Assembly (NCBI GenBank): GCA_964452775.1
Contig: CAYVQP010000012.1
Coordinates: 1-64,000, forward strand
Reading direction: 5' to 3'
DNA length: 64,000 bases
Source: JACKCB01 sp964452775
GTDB taxonomy: Bacteria > Chloroflexota > Anaerolineae > Promineifilales > Promineifilaceae
Below are positions 45,112-53,600 of this stretch, piece by piece; position 1 is the stretch's first letter; every line of letters starts with the position of its first letter. A program made the position numbers and the translations under genes. The notes beneath the pieces were generated by a model. That model ran no database searches and was not told the DNA's origin. It worked only from the letters and a program-made list of their open reading frames with translations.

Positions 45112-48100
45112 CTATACCGCGACCGGCTGTTTCCTGCTCTCCCGAGCCTTGCCCAGTATCTCCAGATGCAGCTCCGCCAGATCGGCCAGCACACCGTCAG
45201 CCCCGGCGGCGATCATCACGTCGTGGATGTCCTTTCTGCCGCTTATTACTTTCAGGCCCGGCCAACCTCCCTTTGAGCGCCACGTCGCTCCCTTTAGCGT
45301 GTCCGTCACAAACTGCCTGAAAACCTCGGTCACGCCATCTCGGAACTCACGCCGCCAAGCGTCGCGGGTAGCCTCGATCCGGAAGATGATCTGGGTTATC
45401 TGGCTGGTTTCCAGACCTTCGGACAACAAGCGCCACAGGAGCAATAGCTCCTCCAGGTCGGACAGCAAGAAGGGGCGCGTCGGCCGGTCAGGTCGCCGGC
45501 CTTCCTGGTCATAGCGGATTTCAAAGCGCCGGCTCACAGCATCCAGGTAAGAATAGTCGAGATAGCTCGGGCGAATACGGACAGTTGCGCCCGAGGATAG
45601 CTCTTCCACATGCACTATGGCTTCGACCTCCGCGCCGTTATTATTTGGGTTGTCTACCTTCTTCAGGTACGGATACCAGATGTCTTTCGTCTCGTTGTCG
45701 CCCATGTGCTGTGGATAGTGCAGCACGATGGCCCGGGAACCGTGTTCGAGCTCCAGCCGGTGGTAGACAACCTCGCGCTCACTGCCGTTCTTGGGTTTCT
45801 CATATAGGGTATCCGCCTCGTTCGACTTCACCGACCAGCTCTCCCACCCGGCGGGCATCTCCAGGAAGCGCCGCCCGGCATCGAGCACGGCCGCCAGCGG
45901 GGTGCGCCGGTCGAAGAAGACCAGCCCCAGGTGTATCGGCAGCCGGTCAGCGACCCTGGCGAAGTGCTTGCGGTAGCGCGCATTAATTGCCTGAGCTACA
46001 TTAAGGGCGTGTGTGGCGGGAATGAGCACCATCGCCAAGCCGGGTTCAGTTAGTAAAGACAGTGTCGGGTTGTAGCCTGCCTCGGTGCGTCTGACGGTAA
46101 TGATCTTCAGATCAGTCGCCATTGTAACGGCAGGCTGCAGGAAGCCCGATGGATTGGCCACATCAACGTGCTGATTCTCAAGATTGTCTGCAAACCAGTC
46201 GTCTCCAGCATCAGTATCCAGGATGCCGCGCCGCTTCAGCCGGCGCAGCGCCCCGGCCAGGTTCTCGGCAGTGATGAAGTATTTGTTTTGATTGTCCCAC
46301 ACGACCTGCAGCGTGAACTGCTCGAAGTCCAGCTCGTAGGCGTGCCCATGCCGGACGCCGGCGGGCCGCCGATCCAGGGTGATGAGCAACCGGTATGGGG
46401 CGTCAGGAACGATCCCGGGTATAGTCTGCTCAACGTTCGTCTTCCAGAATCCACGCGCCTCTTCCGATATGCGATAGAGGCGCGCAGGAGACGGGTTCTT
46501 GGTCACCCTGGGATTCTCCTTCACCAGGAGGGTATCGAGCAATTGCCCGTTCAGCCAATCGTCCAGCGGCAACCGGCCCACAAGCAGCGCCAGCCGGCCG
46601 CTGTTGTCGGCCACCTCATCGGTCCAGATGGTCCTTTGCTGGTCGAGCAACCAGTCTGCGGAGCGCCGCTGCCGGCGGTCCAGGCAAACGCGGCAGATGT
46701 TCTGTTCAAGGGCCACCTCAATCGGCGCCCCCGTCAGCTTGTCTTCAGTGAGCTCGCCGACTGAACCGACCGGCCGCAGCCGGCAGACCACACAGACCTC
46801 GGCGTTCCCGCGCTCCTGCCGCGACCAGGCTATATCCAGCTTCGCGATGTCGTCAGGGTGCAGCATCGGCTGTGTATCCTGCGCCTGCTTCCGGGGGTCG
46901 GCTACCAGGCGGCTGATGGCGGAGCGGCGGTCCTTCTCGTGCCGATTTGAGACTTGCTCGTAGTCCGCGTCAGACTCATCCGGCGCCTTGAAACGGAATG
47001 AATCCAGCATTCTAAACGGGATTGGGTCACCCACAGACACGACTTCTGGGCGCAAATCGGCCGGGAAGCAGAGGGCAATCCTGTCGGTTACAACCGCTTT
47101 GTCCTGTCCGAGCGGAGGGCACAGGTAATACTCGCCATATTCATCATGGCTAAACCGCGCCCCAAAAGCATACTCGAACTCGAGCAGCTCGCGCACTGCC
47201 CGGTAAGCAACATCGAGTTCGTCGCGGACCCCTAGTACATCACCGATCCTGTCACCCCGCGCTAGGAGAGCCAGCTCGTTCACGCGAACATGCAGCGGTT
47301 GCACCTGGAGATCCTTGATGCTGGCTGGCCAGCCGCCGATAAAGACCTGCGCCGCCGCAATACGCGAAAGGCAGGCAACGACATAACCCCAATCCCACAG
47401 GGAGACCTCGTTGGTCGAGCGCCGTGTGTCCGCAAGGCCGGGCTTCATACAGTCAGCCATCGCGTCCGACCATCTCAGCCAGTCAGGATAGGACATATCA
47501 TTTAAGAGCAGTTCCAGCGGCAGCAGCCTATATTGTCGGTCCAGGTCAACCACTGGCGTTTCATAGCCGAACGGCGTCGCCGCAAACTCTTGATTGTGAC
47601 GTTGCCTGTATTTCTCATCGGCCACCCCGCCCTCATTGGCTTTTTCCTTTTCATAATGGGCGATCCCGTGCAGCGCACCCACCAGCTGCGCCGGCTGCAT
47701 CTTCTTCCGGAATATGGGTTCCAGGTCGCGATAAGCAAACCGGGGCATGGTCAGCAAGATCAGTTCAGCCAGATTGTAGCCGCCGTCGTCCCCGGACCAG
47801 ATTGCCGGCAGTTTAACCGCGCTCAGCTTACCGGCTACATCCGGCCCCTCCGACAGCCTAAAAGGGACGCTCCACTGCGGGTCATTCGCGCGGCTGAACA
47901 GTTGGTGAAACGCCTTGTTCTCGGGACCGTCCAATCTCGATTCCAGGTCCTGGTAGTAATAAACGGTGAACGGATTGACCACATGCTCGTAACTGAATTT
48001 GTACACGGAATCCCGAGACTGGCTTTGCACAAAGCCGCTGGTGAGTTTGCCGATGTCATGCAACAGCCCTAGCGCCCCGAGCAGGTGAATCGTGCCCTTC

Positions 48101-48135
48101 TGGTCGTCAGTCAAATTGAGGAGCGAGCTGCTCAT
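45112..48135 (-). CDS. cas10: Cas10 (Cmr2) with HD motif but without GGDD
   Basis: 1007 residues. N-terminal HD nuclease motif LLHDIGKL at residues 24-31. Zinc-binding Cys pairs CVVC and CRVC (about 447-482). Two palm-like regions follow, but the second, at about residues 690-705, reads LLTEPGLAMVLIPA where active Cas10 has GGDD, and no GGDD/GGDE occurs elsewhere. Cyclic oligoadenylate synthesis is therefore not expected, the hallmark of subtype III-C (also seen in III-F), while single-stranded DNA cleavage by HD may remain. No CARF effector is seen nearby, in agreement. ATGA overlap with the upstream cmr6-like gene. Confidence 0.88.
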   Translation of the reverse strand: MSSSLLNLTDDQKGTIHLLGALGLLHDIGKLTSGFVQSQSRDSVYKFSYEHVVNPFTVYYYQDLESRLDGPENKAFHQLFSRANDPQWSVPFRLSEGPDVAGKLSAVKLPAIWSGDDGGYNLAELILLTMPRFAYRDLEPIFRKKMQPAQLVGALHGIAHYEKEKANEGGVADEKYRQRHNQEFAATPFGYETPVVDLDRQYRLLPLELLLNDMSYPDWLRWSDAMADCMKPGLADTRRSTNEVSLWDWGYVVACLSRIAAAQVFIGGWPASIKDLQVQPLHVRVNELALLARGDRIGDVLGVRDELDVAYRAVRELLEFEYAFGARFSHDEYGEYYLCPPLGQDKAVVTDRIALCFPADLRPEVVSVGDPIPFRMLDSFRFKAPDESDADYEQVSNRHEKDRRSAISRLVADPRKQAQDTQPMLHPDDIAKLDIAWSRQERGNAEVCVVCRLRPVGSVGELTEDKLTGAPIEVALEQNICRVCLDRRQRRSADWLLDQQRTIWTDEVADNSGRLALLVGRLPLDDWLNGQLLDTLLVKENPRVTKNPSPARLYRISEEARGFWKTNVEQTIPGIVPDAPYRLLITLDRRPAGVRHGHAYELDFEQFTLQVVWDNQNKYFITAENLAGALRRLKRRGILDTDAGDDWFADNLENQHVDVANPSGFLQPAVTMATDLKIITVRRTEAGYNPTLSLLTEPGLAMVLIPATHALNVAQAINARYRKHFARVADRLPIHLGLVFFDRRTPLAAVLDAGRRFLEMPAGWESWSVKSNEADTLYEKPKNGSEREVVYHRLELEHGSRAIVLHYPQHMGDNETKDIWYPYLKKVDNPNNNGAEVEAIVHVEELSSGATVRIRPSYLDYSYLDAVSRRFEIRYDQEGRRPDRPTRPFLLSDLEELLLLWRLLSEGLETSQITQIIFRIEATRDAWRREFRDGVTEVFRQFVTDTLKGATWRSKGGWPGLKVISGRKDIHDVMIAAGADGVLADLAELHLEILGKARESRKQPVAV

Positions 48136-49295
48136 GGTTTACCACCTGGCTGCGGCTCGCTTTCCTCCTGCAGGTGTTCGGCGATGTGTTTCGCCAGGCT
48201 CACGAGCTCGTCAAAGCCGAAGAATTCGTGCGTAAAAGGCGCGGTGTGCGCCGCTTGCTCCGACGCCGGCGGTCGCTCTTCTTCCATCGTCGGCTGCAGT
48301 TTGTTGGCTGTCGGCAATAGCGTGCGATACATCCTGTCGGCCGCTTGGGCCATCTTCTTGGGTCGCTTGCCTCCCGGCGGAAAGTTCGCCTCAAAGCGAG
48401 TTGTGAAGGTGTCCGCGGTAACAATGTGGCCCGCGGCGTCAAACATGTGGGGCAGGAAGCGCCGCTCGTGGTCGCTCAACTCCGTGCTTGGCGTGTCGCT
48501 CGGCGGCTCCGGTTCCGACGCGGGCGACGCGACCGGCTGGAACTCAAACGGCGGCAGCTTGGCCTGCATGAATAGCTCGCCCCGAACGACCGGGCGGGCA
48601 ACGCCGTATCCCAGGCTGGTCTTGGCCCCAAAGCCATAGAGCGTCAGTAGGTCGCGCACCGCCTGCACCATAATGACGAGGTCGGGGCCGATAAAGGCGT
48701 AATCCGCCGGGCCGAGCGGCACATATAGCAATTGCAGTCTGCCCTTCGCGCCGATGCGCACCACCTCAAAGTCAATCGGCTGCTTGCCCCCGCCTGTGTC
48801 GCGCTCGTGCGGATTGATGATCTCAATGTCCGTTTCGGCGAAGTCGAAGAAGGTAGCGAAGAACTCCAGGCGACCCCTCTCCCCGCCTATGCCCGCCCGC
48901 GCCACGCCGAAAAGGCGCTCCTCTGTTAGTTGGTCCTGTGGGTGCCCCAGGCGGAAGGCGGCGCGCAAGGCGCCTTTCCAACCGCTGGAGGCGATCATGG
49001 GACGCTTGAAGATGCGCTCACGCTTCAGCGGGTTGTCCAGCACGTGCAGGCCGGCGTCGTCTCGACTCATATAGGGTTTTTCCAGCGCGAAGAAAATGCG
49101 CAGCAAGACGCTATTCCACGGCAGGCCGCTTATCTCGGCGATGGGAATGTCCGGCAGCACCTGGTCCAGCAGCGCTGCGCCGGCGGATGTTACGCCATGC
49201 TTCTGCTGCCATTCACCCCATTTCTGCAGTTTATCCCTCGCCTTAAGAGCGTCCTGATACCAGGGGCCTTCGGCGGCAATGAACTCATATTGCAT
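48132..49295 (-). CDS. cmr6: Cmr6-like RAMP protein
   Basis: 387 residues. RAMP features: VLLRIFFALEKPYMSRDDAG (first strand), RIFKRPMIASSGWKGALRAAFRLG (the P-x-I-x-x-S-x-W-K-G-A-L-R helix) and TLYGFGAKTSLGYGVARP (Gly-rich loop). After about residue 245 a long polar linker and a C-terminal helical region extend it beyond usual Cmr6 length (200-300). Cmr6 caps the 3' side of the effector. 12 bp after cmr1 and overlapping cas10 by 4 nt. The distinction from other Cas7-type subunits is by position. Confidence 0.72.
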   Translation of the reverse strand: MQYEFIAAEGPWYQDALKARDKLQKWGEWQQKHGVTSAGAALLDQVLPDIPIAEISGLPWNSVLLRIFFALEKPYMSRDDAGLHVLDNPLKRERIFKRPMIASSGWKGALRAAFRLGHPQDQLTEERLFGVARAGIGGERGRLEFFATFFDFAETDIEIINPHERDTGGGKQPIDFEVVRIGAKGRLQLLYVPLGPADYAFIGPDLVIMVQAVRDLLTLYGFGAKTSLGYGVARPVVRGELFMQAKLPPFEFQPVASPASEPEPPSDTPSTELSDHERRFLPHMFDAAGHIVTADTFTTRFEANFPPGGKRPKKMAQAADRMYRTLLPTANKLQPTMEEERPPASEQAAHTAPFTHEFFGFDELVSLAKHIAEHLQEESEPQPGGKP

Positions 49296-49307
49296 ATAGC
49301 ACCCTCC

Positions 49308-50411
49308 TTAGGTCAGCAAGTTGGTCAGAAACTGAGTGAAATCGGCTTCTGGACTCACGTTGTCCCGAGATGAGTTGAATTCGCGCCAGCTCAGATTGGA
49401 ATCGACGGTGAGCAACTGCGCCTTCACCGCATCCAAGATGTTGTCGCGGCTCCAGGTCGCGTTGTATTGAGCCGGGGTGAACGGCAGCCAGCCCCATAGC
49501 CTGACAGTGTCCTGCGGTCCGAATGGCTCGGATAGCTCGATCTTGGAGGCCACACGCTGATTTCCGCTGACCTCGCCGAACACGAAATGGCGCACCGCAT
49601 CGTTGTTGTTTCCGCCCAACCGCTGGCGTAAATCGATGCGTAGCTCGTAGAACTTCTCGATGGTGTCCATGTTCGGGGCGTGGAATTCGGCGAAGAAGCA
49701 GTTTGTGATTGAGGGCAGCATCGCCGTCTGCCGCTGCTGCATGGAAGTGATCGGGCGGACGCCGGCCAGCCAATTGAGCAACGCCACGCCGGAGGTAGCA
49801 TCGCCGCCAATCCGCTTCACCACGCCGAAACCGTGCTGATTCTTCGCGCCCAGGCCCGCCCGGCGTTCGATGAAATGCAGCAGCCCGCCGATGATGTCCG
49901 CGTCGAAGGTTGGGTCAAGTGACGCTACGGCCACATCAAGTTGTCCGACCCGCGGGTGGTCGGGGAGAACCCACTCAGGGTCCGTCGGCTCAACCTTCTT
50001 GGTACGCGGGTTATACTTGATGTGCTGGCGGGAGCTGACGAAGACCGTAGTCTTGCGCGATTTGTCAGGTTGCATGCGGACATCATTCACCATTAGGCGA
50101 AAGCGGCGCCTCCAGCCGGTGGCCCCGAAGACCTGCGCGGCGTCGTCAAGGCCGGCGCCGCGCAGCTCACTCCGCCATTGGACTTCGGTTAAGGTATCAC
50201 GCCGTTCCAGCAGAGGCTTATACCGGTTGGGGTCCAGCATGCTGCGCTCCGGCTTATAGGCCAGACCGCCCGCGCCTCTCACCAACGCCTCGAACCACCA
50301 GCGCAGGCCGCCCATCAGGCCCGTTTCGCGCACACGGCCATTCTTGCCGCCCACATTGCCGGTGTAGATGCCAGTCAGCGTCTCGTATTGGACGGTAAAA
50401 CGGCTACTCAT
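49308..50411 (-). CDS. cmr1: Cmr1-like RAMP protein
   Basis: 367 residues starting at ATG 50411 with AGGAG upstream. TGIYTGNVGGKNGRVRETGLMGGLRWWFEALVRG is the Cmr1 N-terminus (written here in shortened form by its key elements: ETGLMGGLRWWFE). A second RAMP half follows, with Gly-rich RAGLGAKNQHGFGVVKRIG near residues 190-208. Cmr1 binds the 3' end of the crRNA/target duplex in III-B complexes. First gene of the minus-strand operon, 242 bp from the array. Confidence 0.82.
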   Translation of the reverse strand: MSSRFTVQYETLTGIYTGNVGGKNGRVRETGLMGGLRWWFEALVRGAGGLAYKPERSMLDPNRYKPLLERRDTLTEVQWRSELRGAGLDDAAQVFGATGWRRRFRLMVNDVRMQPDKSRKTTVFVSSRQHIKYNPRTKKVEPTDPEWVLPDHPRVGQLDVAVASLDPTFDADIIGGLLHFIERRAGLGAKNQHGFGVVKRIGGDATSGVALLNWLAGVRPITSMQQRQTAMLPSITNCFFAEFHAPNMDTIEKFYELRIDLRQRLGGNNNDAVRHFVFGEVSGNQRVASKIELSEPFGPQDTVRLWGWLPFTPAQYNATWSRDNILDAVKAQLLTVDSNLSWREFNSSRDNVSPEADFTQFLTNLLT

Positions 50412-50539
50412 AAACTAGCTCCTGGGGAACTCCCGTCCCCCGGCAAGACCCACCAACAACGAGACGCGCCATCGCAAGTCCCAACCAACACGCGCCATTT
50501 GCACGCTAGCTGCCGGACTTCACCGCTAGCAACCACAAT

Positions 50540-50545
50540 AGTATA
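50540..50545 (-). promoter_or_regulatory. Candidate -10 box of the cmr operon
   Basis: TATACT on the minus strand within the AT-rich block AATATATACTATTG, about 130 bp before cmr1. The -35 region is poor. The operon could also be read by transcription leaving the CRISPR array, which runs in the same direction. Confidence 0.3.
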
Positions 50546-50653
50546 TATTAACACCGCCCACCACAGCAAAAATCCGCAGCGCCAGACTTTGATGCGAGCT
50601 GACAGCGCCCATTAACCCCTATTTGGGTCTTTGGCGGAATCTGGGAGGGCCGT

Positions 50654-53600
50654 GTTTCAATCCCTCAAAGGGTGAGCCGGCCCTTCTGACTCGTTGGTCC
50701 TGGCATCTACAACGACCTGCACCCCTTGTTTCAATCCCTCAAAGGGTGAGCCGGCCCTTCTGACATGGGGTAGACGATGACGAAATTGGACACTGGGCTC
50801 TCGTTTCAATCCCTCAAAGGGTGAGCCGGCCCTTCTGACGATGTTGTGCGAGGAGTGTTCAGTCTGGGAATACGAGTTTCAATCCCTCAAAGGGTGAGCC
50901 GGCCCTTCTGACATTACATGTGGGAGCTCAGACCACACGAGCACATGAGTTTCAATTCCTCAAAGGGTGAGCCGGCCCTTCTGACGATTATGGGTATTTT
51001 GTTTTGGTTTGGCGGAACTAAGTTTCAATCCCTCAAAGGGTGAGCCGGCCCTTCTGACTCACCTGCTATGGGAGCAACGGCACTGGCGAGACCGGTTTCA
51101 ATCCCTCAAAGGGTGAGCCGGCCCTTCTGACGCAGGGCGACTTGCCCAATTCCGGCCCCCCCCCGAAGTTTCAATCCCTCAAAGGGTGAGCCGGCCCTTC
51201 TGACGGAAGGAATCCAGCTGTACTGGTACGGAAAAGTTGGTTTCAATCCCTCAAAGGGTGAGCCGGCCCTTCTGACAAGCACGCCCGCAATTTGATGGAC
51301 GAGGAGGAGAGAAGTTTCAATCCCTCAAAGGGTGAGCCGGCCCTTCTGACGAGCTCGGCTCTCTTCGGCCGGCGGCCCCGCAAACGTTTCAATCCCTCAA
51401 AGGGTGAGCCGGCCCTTCTGACCGGCCGCTTCCGATTTGGATGTTGGCGCGACAAACGTTTCAATCCCTCAAAGGGTGAGCCGGCCCTTCTGACAAAGAA
51501 AAATGAAACGAACGATCTTGTTCGTGAGGTTTCAATCCCTCAAAGGGTGAGCCGGCCCTTCTGACCTCGTACTAGCGGGGCTTGCGTCGATAACATGCCT
51601 TTTTAGTTTCAATCCCTCAAAGGGTGAGCCGGCCCTTCTGACATTTTGGCTCCTCCGTGAGGGGGGTGCATACGACGTCGGTTTCAATCCCTCAAAGGGT
51701 GAGCCGGCCCTTCTGACGGCTCTTGCCACCGTGGGGTGCGCGCGTAGCGCCACGTTTCAATCCCTCAAAGGGTGAGCCGGCCCTTCTGACGCTCAACCTG
51801 GATGAGAACGGGGAGATCAGCTTCGGGTTTCAATCCCTCAAAGGGTGAGCCGGCCCTTCTGACAGTGGAGTGGACAGTGGCTTCGTCCGGGCATGCTTGG
51901 GTTTCAATCCCTCAAAGGGTGAGCCGGCCCTTCTGACTCTCGCGGAAGCCGCCCTCGTGGACGAGCTGAACATGTTTCAATCCCTCAAAGGGTGAGCCGG
52001 CCCTTCTGACCGATTATGCCTGGGATCGGGCGAGCATGGCTTTCACCGTTTCAATCCCTCAAAGGGTGAGCCGGCCCTTCTGACAGGCTCAAATTGCTGC
52101 AGAAGACATAAGAGTACTTGTTTCAATCCCTCAAAGGGTGAGCCGGCCCTTCTGACGATGCGACGTGGATGCGGTGATCGCGGACTTGCAGTGTTTCAAT
52201 CCCTCAAAGGGTGAGCCGGCCCTTCTGACCCATATAGACCATCACATGGAGGTGTGAGATGTCTAGTTTCAATCCCTCAAAGGGTGAGCCGGCCCTTCTG
52301 ACGTTTTTGATGATTGCCCCACCGAGGTGGTGGATGAGGTTTCAATCCCTCAAAGGGTGAGCCGGCCCTTCTGACTATGCCCCTCCCTTGAGAAAGGAGA
52401 AATTGTCTAACAGTTTCAATCCCTCAAAGGGTGAGCCGGCCCTTCTGACCAGTGGAGTACTGGATGAAACCGCGGATGGCTGACGTTTCAATCCCTCAAA
52501 GGGTGAGCCGGCCCTTCTGACCTACTATTATTATGGCCCTCATGGGCCAAATATCATTGTTTCAATCCCTCAAAGGGTGAGCCGGCCCTTCTGACCGCTC
52601 AGCATGACCGCCTGCACTAACTCCTGGGTTTGGTTTCAATCCCTCAAAGGGTGAGCCGGCCCTTCTGACTGGGTGCGAGGCCCGACAACATCATCGAGGG
52701 TGTTGTTTCAATCCCTCAAAGGGTGAGCCGGCCCTTCTGACCCTCGGCTGATGCACCGGTCTACAGCGCTGGTTCTGGTTTCAATCCCTCAAAGGGTGAG
52801 CCGGCCCTTCTGACCCGTTGGTTTGTGCACAAGGCTGGACAGCCGCACAAGTTTCAATCCCTCAAAGGGTGAGCCGGCCCTTCTGACTGTTGCTACGCCA
52901 ACGCCAAGCCCCACGACCAGTGGTGGGTTTCAATCCCTCAAAGGGTGAGCCGGCCCTTCTGACCCGAACCTGGGGGTGAGCAAGAAGCCGGACGATAGTT
53001 TCAATCCCTCAAAGGGTGAGCCGGCCCTTCTGACTCGTCACCCTGGAGGTGCCCACGGTCACCAATGCATCGTTTCAATCCCTCAAAGGGTGAGCCGGCC
53101 CTTCTGACGATCCGCTGCGACCGCGAAATCGGTGAGAAACTTGTTTCAATCCCTCAAAGGGTGAGCCGGCCCTTCTGACTTGATGAGCTTGAGCGGCGTC
53201 AGAAGTAACTAAAAAAGTTTCAATCCCTCAAAGGGTGAGCCGGCCCTTCTGACGAATTTCTGGCGAAGTACCCAAACGGGCAGGCGTTGTTTCAATCCCT
53301 CAAAGGGTGAGCCGGCCCTTCTGACAAACATTGGCCGGAGGTGGAGAGGTTTGGAGATGTCAGTTTCAATCCCTCAAAGGGTGAGCCGGCCCTTCTGACG
53401 TGTACACGCTCGGCCCGGCCGCCCGCGCCGCCATGTTTCAATCCCTCAAAGGGTGAGCCGGCCCTTCTGACCACCAACAGCGGACATTGTGACGGTTGGA
53501 CAGCAATGGTTTCAATCCCTCAAAGGGTGAGCCGGCCCTTCTGACCTGCCGGAAGACGCCACAGAATTTGAACTGCTCTTCAAACTGTTTCAATCCCTCA

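Noticed and set aside
45112..48135. Cyclic-oligoadenylate signalling by this locus
   Set aside because: No GGDD in Cas10 and no CARF or SAVED protein in the neighbourhood.
50412..50653. CRISPR leader on the cmr1 side of the array
   Set aside because: The crRNA tag ATTGAAAC reads on the minus strand and the only degenerate repeat is at this end, so the leader is at the 57218 side.
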